A DNA stretch of 64,000 nt from Planoprotostelium fungivorum (taxonomy: Eukaryota > Evosea > Variosea > Cavosteliida > Cavosteliaceae). Position 1 is the stretch's first letter. Each line of letters starts with the position of its first letter. The stretch covers positions 71,659-135,658 of the forward strand of contig MDYQ01000497.1 of the NCBI GenBank assembly GCA_003024175.1, written 5' to 3'. A program made the position numbers and the translations under genes. Below the pieces are notes generated by a model. The model was not told the origin of the DNA. It did no database searches and was given only the letters and a program-made list of their open reading frames with translations. Shown one piece after another: positions 11,681-24,397 of the stretch.

Positions 11681-14600
11681 ATGGTGCATCCGCTGCTCAC
11701 CATCCTATTATCCACCATATTCTTCACGTCCACTACGTCATGCATCGTTACATTGAATGGAACTTCTTTTGATATGATGCCTCTCCGCCGGTGATCCATC
11801 ACCATCACATCAGCTTCCACCTGACGCTCCGCAGATTCAGCCGTGGAATAGAATTCGCAGAGGTAGAGGAACTGGACTACGGTCTTGTATTCTTTGTACC
11901 GTGTGAGGCGTGGGGAGATTATGGAGGGACTGTCTCTATCCCTGAACAAAGCATCTCAGTTCCTGTGTCGAACATGTCATGTGAGTGTTGATTCTCCTCT
12001 CTGTCTAAAAACAAACCAGGGCCGTTCACCTCATCTACCGACCAGTCCATCACTTTCGTCTTCTCTGGCACTTACGAGATCTTTGAGATCAACATCATCA
12101 AGGATGACCTCAATAACGGCACCGCATTCTGCAATGATACTCTCTCCAGTTTTCCCCTGCACATTTTCTGCTACCTTCAGGTCGATTCTGCGACTTATCG
12201 TTCCATCTTTGTGTCCGATCCATCGCTGGTCGATGTGCCTAGAAACAAATGGATGAGAGGTGCTGACATGTGACGCGATCGTGATCTGACCGTCGAACAG
12301 TTTTCGAATACGCGGATACCTTGTCCGTGAAAGAGTTGACTCTCATCTTTCCATCGGATGCAGTCTTCGATTGCGATGGTGAGATCAATCGAATCATCTC
12401 CTTCACGAAGACAAGAAACAAGATCGTTCTGAAAGGAGACAAATCCACGGTGATCAGAAACTGTGAACTCTCCGTCGAACGTCAGGATCAGGTGATGCAT
12501 CTCATCCTTCTGTCACGTATATGAATCTTTCACGAAACTCCGACACATGGACATCTCATCATGCGATCTCTATGCTCATCCGAAAAACAGATCGTGCTGC
12601 AAGACGTCCATTTCGATCGTAATTCTACGATACGACTGAATTTGATCGACGGCGCAGCCTTCACCATCATTAACAGCTCGTTCGTCAACACGACAGTCCA
12701 AATCTCCAGCCACTCTGTGTGGACACCAACGTATCGATATAACGTCATAGAGGACAGCGTCTTTCAGCAATCGGCAATCAGCGTCAACTTTACAGAAATC
12801 ACTCGCAAGACGAATCTCACCGTACGATCCAGCTCGTTCAATAACACGGTGCTCGAAGTGCTCGAGGCCATGTTCTTAAACGTATCTCGCTGCGAGTGAG
12901 TCACAGACTTTGTCTCCTCCTCTAAATCGCGTAGATTTTACAATCGATCTTTACCCCACCTGAGGACGATGTCGAAATCTTATTCGTCCCTCACTCTGTC
13001 TCGTAACATCATGGACGTGGAACAAGAGAAGAGACCAATGACAAAAGTGAATCCGGACGTTCCCATCGAATGGATGACACAAGAATTCAACGAATCATCG
13101 ACGGATGTGGCGAGAGTGGATATCGAGGAGAATAAGATCATGGTGAAGAGACTTGAAGATGAAGACGTGACGATCATCAGATCAGGCATTCCAGAATCTT
13201 ACCTCTCTTCTACATCCGAAATTTTTATTCCGTGTGCAGCCACAATAACGAGTGAGCGATTTTTCATTCATATCTGATGTTGTGTCGTCCTCATATTCAT
13301 CAGGTTTGTCTCTACGCTGGATTCGAAATTAAACATTTACGAGATCGTAGCTTGCGAGAATACTACCATCAGTGGAGACAGGTACTCTCTCTCCTCTCCT
13401 CTCTCTATGTTCAATCTTCTCTCCTCTCATGATGTTCAATCGATTGACAGATATCTCGGCATCAATGCACCGGATCCATCGCAGACGGTTTCAGTTTCCG
13501 GTGGGGGTTTCCTTCACGTCGTGAACACAATCTTCGATAGCAACAAATACGCCATCATGGCTTATTCCGTACAACTCATAGTGGAGAACTCTTTATTCCT
13601 TCGCAATTATCGATGCATCGCCCTAGCCACGAACGATCTCTTCCGAATCGAGAGGTGAAGTCCGTGTGTTGGAATCAACTGAAGAGTGACATCAGATCTA
13701 CGTTCAGCGATAATTCGATGATCATACAACAACCACCCAGCGAAGGTTTAGATCAGGGAACGATCAACATCGTCCAAATCGATCATTCTCTCTTCATCAG
13801 GTCTACCATGGCGTCCATGCAATTCTACGCGGCAAGAACGATGGTGGTGAACAACAGCCAGTGAGATCGTTTGAAATCGATGGATGGTCATAACGAGCAG
13901 ATTCATCGGTAATTATGACGATCGTGGTGGCGCGATGTCGATCTCTGCCCTTATATCGGTCGACATCTTGAATTGTGTGTTTCAGAGTAATTCTGCATTC
14001 ATCGGAGGAGGGGGAGCTCTCTATTTCTATGGTGAATTTAGCCGCTTGTCTCTAGTGAGTGATCTCACCATCATTTCATTTCTCATGATTCTCGTTCCAA
14101 TCTGTTCGTCGTCTTTGACGATCCACCGAACTGACGCTGTGTAGAAAAATGTGACGATCGATGACAATCACACGTTAAGAGAGGGTGGTGGTATCTTCTT
14201 CGATGCATCTGTCTTCAAGTTCGAGATGGAGAACGTGACGTTCGGTTACAATTCTGCCGGGTTCTTAGGTGGTGCCATGCTGATTGCAGGATACATCTCG
14301 TCTCACTTGTCGTTCGACGAATTGATCATCCATCACAACCGAGCACAGAATACCGGAGGAGGCATCGCTTTCGCCGGATTCCTCAACGACAGTCGGATCA
14401 GAAATTCTTCTCTCTTGTACAACGAAGCGAGGGTAGATGGTGCCGCCATCGCTTACATCCCGTCGTGCACGTTTGCCGTGAGCCATAAATTTTGACTCGT
14501 GAATGAATGAAGACAGGTGACGACCATAGAAAGCTGTCTCTTTGATTCGAACGTGGCCGAAAACGGGGCCGCGATCAACATCAGGACTTTTCCTCCACCG

Positions 14601-17288
14601 CTGCAGGTTGTAAGGTTCTTTGCAGCTCAAGAGATTCGCATGATGGATGTCACCATGAAGAACAATAACGCCAGTCGATTTGGAGGTGGTGTCTTTGCTT
14701 ATCAAAAGACACCCGTGAGATTGGTCATCAAGGTGAGGCAGAATCGTGCATCGATGATATCATCATAACACATCGATGAGAGACCGTCGTAACACAGATC
14801 ATCATAACACATCGATGAACTTTACACAGGATGGTCAATTCAATCGCAATCACGCAATCTACGGGAGTGGTCTCTACTTGTTTCAGTGGATGGACACACA
14901 ATTCACGTGAGTCTCTCTCTGTGTTCGATCTCACGTTTCACCGCAGAAATTGCCTCTTTGAAGAGAACGAATCGATTCAAGAGGGTACTGTCGTGTTGTC
15001 TGGAACCACAGATTACGAAGGCATGTATCACAGCCGATTCAATTTGGATCGTACTATGTTCCGTGATAACAAGGCGATGCACGGGGCCGCCCTCTTGTTC
15101 TCATACTTGCATCAATATGACATCAACATCCGCGGGAGTGAGTTCATCGGTGGTAAAGCCAACGTGGCCGGTGCCATACTTGCGAGTGAGCTGATCTTCT
15201 TGAAAAGAACATATGACTCATCAGATTCAGACTTCATCAATTCGAGTCGATTGACTGTGACGGATTCCAACTTCTACGACAACGAGGGTTCAGAAGGTGA
15301 GAGCGAGAGATATCTGGTGGTGTGACCCTGCAAACAGGAGCGAGCACTTTGTGGATGAATACAAGCTCGGATACGGATTTGGTCATGCGAGATAGTGAGA
15401 TCGTGAAGAAGAAAGAAGGCACGGGGGGTGTTGGTATCACCATGCAGGGCAACTTTTTAATGACGAGAGTCAACATGACGAGAGAGACTATGGATGTGCT
15501 CGATGGTCTCATCGTGATGAACGCATCCGTTATCGGTGGCATTTTATTGGCAGAGACGGCCAGATTAAAAGGTGAAGGACAGAAGTAGAGGAGATCGAAT
15601 GAAAGGAGACAGGAGCGAGCGACACCATCACTTGTAAGAACGAAGCGTTTCGACCGGTGCAGAACACAGAACAAGGCGTATGGTGAGGCAGCGAAACCGA
15701 TGCAAATCGTTCGTTCACTGATCAACAGGGAATGCTTACTGAGAGAGATGCCTTGGCTGGGTGAGTCGATGGTTCTCGATTCAAACTCACGCATCGATAG
15801 TCACTAAGATGTCCCGTGGAGCTACGGTCGCCGTCATTGTCATCGCCATCATGTTCTTGATGATTATCTCGGCCGTGTTCGTCGTTGCCTACATCTTCAG
15901 TCGCGGCAGAAAAGTGAATGTGGCAGCCATGATTGAAGAGATCAATTTGGGCGCCGCACAGAGGTGATTATCATCGGACGATTCGGTCGAGCTGATTTAC
16001 ATCAGATCACTCATCGATTTCTGCGAGTTTGATAACATGGAAGAGGTGAGAGAGATGATGAGTTGTGCATGTGTCAAAGCAGACGGTGACGATGAGGTAG
16101 ATCGGTAGGGGTGGCTTCGGTGTCGTGAGTCGAGCGGAGTGGCGTCAGACTTGTGTTGCGGTGAGATATTGATGGTGACGTGGAAGAGGTGATGAGAGAG
16201 AACAGGTGAAACAGATCAAGGCGGAACAAGTGTCAGAACAACAAGTGAAGGGGTTCTTACAAGAAGTGGTCATACTGCAGAGACTGAGATCACATCCAGT
16301 GAGTGATATAGAAGGAGAGAGAGTGACAGAGAGACAGAACGTGGTGATGTACATAGGCTTCTGCTTTCCACCTCAGCCTCTGGCTCTCGTCACGTGAGTA
16401 AAATACATTTCTATTCGATATTGAACTGTTGACAGGGAGTACTGCGAGGGAGGAAGTCTTTACGGTGAGGAGAGGTTAATGAAACATAAAGTGACATCGA
16501 TAGATTATCTGAAGAACAAGGGAGAAGAAATGACCGCGCAGCAAGAGAGGAACTTTATAGAAGGCATCGGTGAGAAGATGAAAACGCTCGTTTCTTCTTA
16601 CATCCTGACTCGAATGAAGCTCTCGGTCTGATTCACCTTCACTCTGAAAGGGTCATCCACAGAGATATGGCAGCAAGAAACGTGAGTCGAGAAGAGAGAC
16701 GAAGAGATTAAAAATAGACAGATACTGCTCAGCCGACATCTAGAACCCAAATTATCTGATTTCGGTGAGGTGTTAGGTGATAACGATGAATGACAGAGAC
16801 AGGTATGTCGAGGGAGCAATTGAGCACAGATTCCACCAATTGTACATATTCAGACGTGGGTCCTCTCAAATGGATGGCGCCCGAAGGTGAGCTGAGCTGG
16901 TGGAATAGACAAACTGAGATACATCCAGCGATCAACGAAAGAGAGTACAGCACAAAGAGTGACGGTGAGTGAAAGAGGAGGGAGAGAATGTAACGTGAAA
17001 CAGTTTGGAGCTATGGAGTTGTGATCTGGGAGATCATCACGAGGGGGGAGACACCTTATGCAACTCTAACGGCAGTCGAAGCTGCGATCGGTGTGACCAA
17101 TCGAGGATTGAGATTGAGAATTCCACCCGGTACAGACGCTCACCTCTACAAGTTGATGATGAGTGAGTGGATGATGACTGAGAGGAACTGATGCGAGGAC
17201 AGTGTGCTGGCAGGCGGAAGCGAACGATCGACCCAGCATGAGAGAGATATGTGATTGCCTGGATCTGTCTAATACATCTCTACCGTAG
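11681..17288 (+). CDS. Receptor tyrosine kinase with POMP-like beta-helix ectodomain
   Basis: The start at 11681 gives a signal peptide (MVHPLLTILLSTIFFTST). The long ectodomain (to about 15.75 kb) is rich in N-glycosylation sites. It carries repeats of the FxxN and GGA/GGG type known from chlamydial polymorphic outer-membrane proteins and other right-handed beta-helices: FQSNSAFIGGGGALYF, FGYNSAGFLGGAML, FDSNVAENGAAINI, FRDNKAMHGAALLF. One transmembrane span follows (VAVIVIAIMFLMIISAVFVV, about 15.83-15.89 kb), then a kinase domain. Visible kinase motifs are GRGGFGVVSRAEW, VKQIKAEQ, EYCEGGSLY, VIHRDMAARN, SDFG and GPLKWMAPE, then WSYGVVIWEIITRGETPY. The HRDxAARN loop and the PLKWMAPE segment are those of tyrosine kinases, and none of the catalytic residues is missing. 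The C-terminus ends LDLSNTSLP. Start and some ectodomain joins are less sure than the kinase part. The ligand is unknown; a carbohydrate or surface polymer is plausible. Confidence 0.82.
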
Positions 17289-17391
17289 CCTCTGAAGCTG
17301 CTCTTCTCGTTTGTCCTCCTTGTTTGTAGATCCGTGTAGAATCACGTGACCGCAGGATTTTGACAAACAGCATTTTTCATTACAACAGGAG

Positions 17392-18207
17392 ATGAACATC
17401 GGCAAGTGCAACAAGTGCGGAAAGACAGTCTATCAGCAAGAAGGTAAGATCCGATCATATATACTCGATCCAAACATGCCTCGCGCATACACTCACGTCT
17501 ATGACTGAAAATGAGAATGAACGTCGATTGACCTCGTTCAGGTCTCACGGCTGGACCTCCAGGAAAGACTCAAGCTTTCCACAAGGGATGCTTCAAATGC
17601 GTCACGTGTGGCTGGCAATTGACCCTTACTAACTACAAGGCTTGGGAAGGAAAGGCGTACTGCGCAAACCATTACCCAGGTATGAATCATCTCTGACGAC
17701 ATCGTACTGAGAGACTGAAAGTCACCGGATTCGGAGATCATACCGCCAAGCACGTCTCAGGACAACAAGATGCCGTCAGTCGCGCCGATCAGAGCGCCCT
17801 CAGTGAGTCTCTACCTTTCCATTTCGCATGCTCAAGACGAACAGACGCACCCAAGATCGACACTCACAAGAGTAATGTCGTGGTCGATTACCAAGATCAC
17901 AAGCCTGCAGTTGGTTTAGACGCCGTAGAACTCAAACATGCGAGAGGTGATATCATCGTATCCTACACAATCACATCCATCATCTTTCATCGACACTGTC
18001 GTATTGAATGTTTCGCAGAGGCACCTAAGGGAGATGTTCAAAAGTCGAACGTGCTTGGTCCTCAGGGTCATACACCCGCAGTTGGATTAGACTCCATCGA
18101 GTTGAAGAATGCTCTGGGTGAGTTGGTCTCTCATCATTTTTCGACGAAGCGTTCTGATGGCAACAGATGCCCCCAAGATCGAGCAAAACAACCAGACAAT
18201 CAGATGA
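17392..18207 (+). CDS. Single-LIM-domain protein with repeated C-terminal motif
   Basis: The start is MNIGKCNKCGKTVYQQEG at 17392. The next exon has FHKGCFKCVTCGWQLTL and then AWEGKAYCANHYP. Together these give one complete LIM zinc-binding module of the cysteine-rich-protein type. After it come two copies of a repeat of about 33 residues (KSNVV or KSNVL, a short spacer, then PAVGLDAVELK or PAVGLDSIELK) and a third, shorter end copy beginning DAPKIEQ. Small LIM proteins of this kind bind actin filaments or adaptor partners in amoebae, so a role in the cytoskeleton is likely. Each exon boundary falls between repeats, which suggests growth by exon duplication. The stop at 18205 lies only about 165 bp from the stop of the convergent S1P lyase. 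Confidence 0.8.
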
Positions 18208-18369
18208 TCATGTTGATGTTGTAAAAGTAGAATAAAAGCTACGTGTTATAGTGGGTCTATATGACAATCGAGAAGGTTCATAAAGTTCACGCTCTACGCC
18301 AAGTTTCATTCTCTGTATCATACCAAGCCAAATCTATATGATTTCTTTATGTAGGATAATGGTTCTTCA

Positions 18370-20627
18370 TTAGAAGACATCAAGACAGCCGTCGAGGTAA
18401 GCAATACCGATATCAGCGATGGTTCCCTGCGTCGTCATTAACAAAGTACACCATAAAGATAACGATAAAGATAAGGATCACGATAAGTATAACGATTTAA
18501 GATAAAAAGAAGACTCACTCTGTCGGGGAAAGAAGCGGCCATTCCGTAGACACCAGCGGAACCGTTGGGGAAGGCATTGGGATTCGCCAAAACGATGCGA
18601 ACGCTGTCCTCGAGGTCATCTATGAAGCTCTGTGCACGTCCAACGTGATGGTTCGTCAGGCAGATGTGGACGCTATCACAGTCAGCGTCTCGCTCTATCT
18701 CATCCCAACGATGATAAAATGATTGTTAACTCACCAGCTGGGGAATTGGAGGTTGTTCAAGTGCCAGCCCTTCGATGTCATGGCATCGGCCACCTTAAAT
18801 ATGTTCAACTGCGAGCTCGTCGATGCAAAAGCGACGACGGAGCTGTAGCTGTCTCCGACCAGAGACAGACTGCTGATCTTTCTGATTCTGCGTATGTCTT
18901 CAGTTTCCTCCTCTTCTCTCTCCTTCTCACCCAGCCTTGACCTCCTGAGCGGTATTCCAGATGGCGACAGACTTTCTCTTGTATTCTAACAACCTCCATC
19001 AGCGATCGTCATGATGAACATCATGATGATGATCACCTTCTTGACCGTTCGATACGAGGGCGGCCCAGCAGCAGGCGATGAGTGCACCCGGGCGAGATCC
19101 AGCGATGGTGGGAGAGGCGTACATACCTTTTTTCGTTATTTCTCTGACAGAATAACCAAATGTTATTCTCACCTCCGGGCCAGTTGGGGGCGACAAAGTA
19201 CATAGCCCTTCTCAGTTCATGGTTGGCAAACATGACGACTGAAGTGCCCTTCGTGGCGTAGCCGTACTGAAGAATGTCAGCGCGGGTGCATGATGATGGA
19301 TGGAGGTGATGTCTCACCTTGTGTGTGTCTGCCGACATGGATGTCACTCCCTTCACGCCGAAATCGAAGGCGGGAACTTGGTGGATACTATCTCGCGTCA
19401 GTCGAGAATAAAATGAAATAAAATATGTTCTCTCACCCGGAAGCTCTGACCCAAGGCAAGATGAAGCCACCGAGGCAGCAGTCGGTGTGAAATCCGACGC
19501 CGTGCTCGTCGGCGAGAGCAGCCAGATGTTCTATAGGGTCGATGACTCCATGCGGGAAGCCGGGAGCTGATCCGACGATCTGATGTCTTCAGTCGTGCAT
19601 GCGTTTCGACTCTCACCAAGATGGTGTTCTTGTTGATGAGCTTGCGAACGGCGTTGACGTCTACTTTGTAGTCGGGACCGAGAGGAGCATGGACCAACTT
19701 GATCTTGAAGTAGCTGGCTGCCTTGTCGAACGCGGCGTGACCGGTAACAGGTACGATCCTGAGGCACGATGAGCTGGATGATGGAGGTGATGTCTATATC
19801 ACATCTCGGGGTTGGCCTTCTTGTAGTAATCACGATGGGCCTTCACGGCCATGAGAATACTCTCAGTTCCTCCACTGGTGAGAGCTCCACAAGCTTCGTC
19901 TCCTCCGTGCATCATGCTCAACGTCATACGAACGATCTGCATTATCATTAGAGGATGTGATGTCTCTGTCGTCTCACCTCGGCCTCGAACTTTCTAACGG
20001 AGGGGAAGATGGTGGGGTGAAGGGCGTTGGCAGAGGAGAAGAGTGCATACACTTGGGACAACAATTTGCTGAGGTCCTTATCCGAAGAGTAGAGAGCTCC
20101 TGTTCAGAGATGAGTCAAAGAGGATGGGAAACGTTCGTACCGGAAATCTTTCCAGAAGACAAATGGTGGCTCTCTCTTTCGGCGATCTCTCTGTTAATGT
20201 TGAGTGGTTAAGAAGGTAGAAGAAGGTCACCTGAGTGTCTCTAACAGCTGCTCGTGTGGCACACCCTTTTGAGGGATCTCTCTGTATAGGGTTCCTCCCA
20301 GAGCCATCGAGTCGACCAACATCTTCTTCAATCCTCTCTTCTCGGACTCAATCTTCTCCTTGACCTGTCTCTCTATCACGATAATGTTTCTCTTCAACTC
20401 ATACCGCGGGAATGGACTTGACTGTGCTGAACAGGGCCTTCAAAGCGCTGTCCTTGATTTCTACGACGAAATCAGACATTTATCATATGCCACGACTCAC
20501 CATGTCTGTTCTTCACGACCTCGCCAGCGGTAAAAAGACCGACAAGAATGCCAGAGACCTCTAATACGATACGAGCGGGCTCTTTACCAGCAAAGAACTC
20601 GTTCAAACTGTGTCTGACTGTCTCCAT
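18370..20627 (-). CDS. Sphingosine-1-phosphate lyase
   Basis: This PLP enzyme splits sphingosine-1-phosphate (or phytosphingosine phosphate) into a fatty aldehyde and phosphoethanolamine at the ER. The N-terminus (start 20627) has one hydrophobic segment ([17 protein letters not shown]), as expected for the single ER anchor. Downstream are [18 protein letters not shown] and [19 protein letters not shown]. The cofactor lysine region reads ADTHK and then [13 protein letters not shown] across an intron, with the Schiff-base Lys expected in this motif. It is followed by [10 protein letters not shown] and [18 protein letters not shown]. The C-terminus passes [19 protein letters not shown] and ends in a short exon ([16 protein letters not shown]). 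Over ten short introns are present. An intron near 18.43-18.51 kb is made of AT-rich AGATAA-like direct repeats. All catalytic landmarks are intact. Confidence 0.9.
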
Positions 20628-21146
20628 GTTGCTCTTGGAAATATAATGATTTTATCGACTTGATATTGTTTTCTACCAGTTTTCCGGCACCTGCGGTCAC
20701 GCATGTCTATCACTCCGATTTAGACATGGCTCGCCGAGTGGCCGTTTTCAATCAAGGAGGTACGGAAGAATGAGTGGTCTCACGAGCTGAAACCGAAGTA
20801 ATGCACCTGAGCTCGCATTAAGGATGATCGTGTATGAGGACAAGAAACGTTCCTTTCGAGGCGAATTTGTAAGGTGACCAGAGGGTTGGGGCTCACTATC
20901 ACATCACTCCTCGGTGACGTCACGAATGGGGGACGACATGATTGACCCTCTCTTTCAAATGACAAATGATCGACCTTCACTAGTGTCATAACACCCACTG
21001 TTTCGCTCAAAATAATGCGGATGACATCATCGTTCACATCCTTCAACCATTTATCATCATCTACAAGTTTCTACCGAGCAGAGTGTCTCCACGACAACAA
21101 GAGCGACGGTAGCAGGGGAGGGAGAGACCAAGATCATATCATCCGA
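20628..21146. other. Intergenic: upstream region of S1P lyase, 3' flank of CEP135-like gene
   Basis: No gene is supported here. The region holds a perfect CRE/ATF-type palindrome TGACGTCA at 20915-20922, about 290 bp upstream of the S1P lyase start. A single 8-bp site is weak evidence for regulation. Confidence 0.35.
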
Positions 21147-23475
21147 TCACGACAATCCGTTCGATCTCCTGGACCTCCTTCCCTCATCGTTCGAGCTCAA
21201 TTCAGATAGACTGCTCCCGTTCTCGATCTCCATACTCTTGATCTTCGTCGTCAGCTCGGCTACCTTCTATACGTCAGCATGAGGCCCATCAGCTGCTGCT
21301 GCTGCACATGACTCACCCTCTGATCGCTACGAAACAATTCATCTTCGTAAGAGATGACCCATTTCTTCATCTTCTTTCTCTCGTCGTTCAACTTTTTGAT
21401 GACCAATTTCATCTTCTCGTTGTCTTCTTTGTAGTTCCTGACTTCTCCTTCGGTGGCATCAGATGTCGGTGTCCTGCTGCCGTTCTGGTTGATGGAGTGG
21501 CTGATGGAGTGATCGACGGAAGTTGATATAGAGTGGTTCTTCTCCTCGTACGTTTGATGCTTGTCTCTTGTGATATCAGCCAATTTACTCCTCTCCCTCT
21601 TCAATAGTTCTTCCAATTCTCTGCTCTTTGCTCTCTGTCCTCTCGTTCAATACGAGTCTTGATGATCTATCGCATCACCTGATTGTCCAGATTGATTGAC
21701 ATCATCTCTCGCGACGCATCACTTCGGTCGAGAGACTGTCTCACGTCTTGATTCTCTTTCACCAGCGATGCGTTCTGCAGAAGGTTGATGGGTGGACGTC
21801 ATCGTGCCTCACCTTTCTCCTCTCGTCAGTAAGAGAACCTTCCAAGGACAAGATGTGCTGTCGATGCATTTCGATCCTCTTATCTTTCTCGATGGATGCT
21901 TCCGTTGCTCTCTTCATCTCCATCATCTGATCTCGATTCCTCCTGGCCGCATCTGATTCGATAAATCGACGATGTTGGAACATCACATCGACGATGTGAT
22001 GGGGATGTATCGACTCACCTTGTGATTGCCTCTCAAAGTTTCTGAGGTCGACCACGTACTGATGATTCTGCTGCTCTAAATCCTCGATGTGCGTGATCAT
22101 GTCGGCCACTTCTCGATCTCGATCCTGTTGGACACATCAATCGACGTAGACGATAGAGATCCGTACGCTCAATTGATTCTGCAACTGAACGATCTGCTGA
22201 TGATAATGACCGAGAGTCAAGTCCCTCTCGTTCTTTTCTTTTCCTAGGCCCTTCACCTTTGTCAATTTCGACTTCTAAGCACGACGATTGGATCACCTGA
22301 TAGACGTGAAGTATATCTTGTCGTTCTTTCTCTTTGTTGTGGCTCATTCCTTCCCAATAAATACTCTTGGCTGTGACATCTCTTAATTCCTGTTACACGT
22401 GAATACGTCAAGCATCCTTATATTTTCGTTTGTCTCTCGCTTTCGTTATTCTGCTTGTGTTATCGTCCTTCACCTTAGATAGTGTTGCATTCGCGTGTTT
22501 TAATTCCTCGTTGTCATTCATCGTCTCTCTCTGTGCCTCCTCTATCTTGTCTCTATCCTCCAAAACTTGCGTTAATTTCTTAGCCAATTCTTCTGCTTCC
22601 ATTTTGATTCGGTTCTTATCTAAAGACTTTCATTCAGCCACTCCATCATGATCATGACTCCACCTCTTCTGTCTCGGTCGTGTGCTTGCTTCATCGATAC
22701 GATCTCGATGTTCTTCTCGTTCAATAGTTCCTGGTTCTTGCCTAACATCTCTCTCATGCTTTGGTTCTGATTGAAATGAAAAGTGAAACTTGGCGTGTCG
22801 CTCACCTCTTTGCGTAGGCTGTTGACTGATTCGTCTCTCTTGTGAAGGTCTTGCTTCAGTGTCTCTACTTGTGTTTTCGAGGCATCTAATTCGGACAGTA
22901 CTCTATCTCTCTCTCTGTCCACCTTTCTTTGTCATCAACATCACATCGACATCATGGTCGACTCTTCGCACCTCTTCTACCATCTGGCGGAATTTTGTAT
23001 CATTGTCTTGTTCACGATGATCTCTGTCGAACTTGAATCATACTCATCATCGATCACATCGAACTCACTTGAATTGATTTAATTGCGTTAAGAGATGATC
23101 TCTCTCTGTCGTGAGTCGCTGAACAGAGTTCTGCACCTCCCTCACTTGACTTTCAAACTTTTCCATCGCATTCATATATAGATCTCTCTCTTCTTGGACA
23201 CTTTTTCGCTCGCGTCAATCATACATAGACATCATCTAGAACAAGATATGATGCAATATCACTCACGTCTTGTGTTGGGCTTCCTGCTCTCTGGCTCTCT
23301 TTCTCGTCTCCTCTAATGACAAAGCCACGACACACAGCTGGTCCGTTAATTTCTTCACGAGTGTAAGAGGATCGTCCTCCCAATCATGCGATAGACCGAG
23401 GGCGGACAGCTGTTTCTTCAACATCTGAAGATCATGTCCTTCGATCACTTCACTCCGCCGGGTAGGCGCCTCCAT
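21147..23475 (-). CDS. CEP135/Bld10-like centriolar coiled-coil protein
   Basis: The start at 23475 gives a short basic leader and then LQMLKKQLSALGLSHDWEDD, followed by PLTLVKKLTDQLCVVALSLE. This has the pattern of the CEP135/TSGA10 N-terminus (LxxxLxxLGY, then PLVxKLxxDLxxTxxSL). The rest, across about ten short introns, is almost uninterrupted coiled coil rich in E, K, R and Q. It includes DRERDRVLSELDASKTQVET, reminiscent of the RDxLxxEL phrases of CEP135. The tail (MEIENGSSLSEL, then RRSRRSNGLS) is basic and serine-rich. CEP135/Bld10 stabilises the centriole cartwheel and microtubules. At about 650 residues it is shorter than human CEP135 and nearer TSGA10. Another centrosomal coiled coil is possible; only the first 60 residues are diagnostic. 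An E2F-like site lies just upstream. Confidence 0.6.
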
Positions 23476-23513
23476 TAGGCGGTGTTACGTCCTCCTCTTC
23501 GCCGTTGAATCAA

Positions 23514-23530
23514 CCGCCTTTTGGCGGGAG
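23514..23530. promoter_or_regulatory. E2F-like palindromic site in a divergent promoter
   Basis: The 131 bp between the CEP135-like gene (minus, ATG at 23475) and 6-phosphogluconolactonase (plus, ATG at 23607) contain CCGCCTTTTGGCGG, a perfect 14-bp palindrome, read on into TTTGGCGGGAG. The reverse complement CTCCCGCCAAA is the E2F/DP consensus core and matches sites in the histone promoter at 49.8-50.0 kb. It lies 39 bp from the CEP135-like start. Confidence 0.5.
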
Positions 23531-23606
23531 CAAAGTTTCAAACCATTACAACCCGCTAGGGAATAAAATGGCTTCGAGATGACGCCGCAAACAACATCGA
23601 ATCGAC

Positions 23607-24397
23607 ATGACAACATTGAAACACGAAAGACTGATTGTCGCTGGTAAAGACATCACGGACGCCGGGACACGATGGTTGGAGGAGAGGATCGTGAAAGCCA
23701 TACAAGAGAGAGGAGTGGCCATCATAGGACTGTCAGGAGGATCCACACCGGGTCCCATCTATGAGAAATTGGGTCAGTCCAATGCCATCGACTTTACCAA
23801 GTGTTACGCATTCATGGTTGATGAGAGACACATTGCAGAAGATCACAAAGACTCGAACACTCTGCTCTTACGCAACACCCTCCTCAAGGGTGGTAAGTTC
23901 TTGGAAGAGAACCTGGTTCGACCCAATACATCTCTCCCTATCGATCAGACAATTCGAGATTACGATACGAAGATGAGAGAGCTGTTCAAGAAAGGAAACC
24001 CTGACATTGTATGTTTGGGTGTGTATCGTTAATCGTGTGAGAAATCTGAACGACCTCACAGGATTGGGTCCAGATGGTCACCTCGCCTCCATCTTTCCAC
24101 CAGCCAACATCGATGCCGCCAACAGAGAAGATGCATATGTCCTCCACACAACTACTGAAAAGTTTGCCGTTTTCGATCGAATCACCGTCAACTTCATCGT
24201 CATTCGAAAGGGTAGAGAGCAGGTGAATCTCAAGTAGTTGCTTGATACTCACCATGATCTAGGTGTTCTTCATGAAGGGAGCGGACAAGGTGAAGGTGTG
24301 GGACGAGATGATCGGACAACCCAATCATCATGAAAGATGGCCAGCTCAGAAGGTGATCGAGGACGGTCACACGACTCTCATCGCCTCCACTGATTGA
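23607..24397 (+). CDS. 6-phosphogluconolactonase
   Basis: It hydrolyses 6-phosphogluconolactone in the oxidative pentose-phosphate pathway, in the cytosol. The start is MTTLKHERLIVAGKD at 23607. Family motifs follow in order: GLSGGSTPGPIYEKL, then FMVDERHIAEDHKDSN, then GLGPDGHLASIFPP (the catalytic G-x-G-x-DGH region) after an intron at about 24018-24060. A further intron at about 24222-24264 leads to VFFMKGADKVKVW and an end at ASTD (stop 24395). The total of about 235 residues is normal for the family. The single-domain form, rather than a fusion to G6PDH as in some protists, is clear because both flanking genes are unrelated. Confidence 0.92.

Noticed and set aside
6832-20926. The 14-mer GGTGACGTCACGAA at 6832 and again at 20913
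   Set aside because: A few identical 14-mers are expected by chance in 64 kb when both strands are compared; one copy is within a gene.
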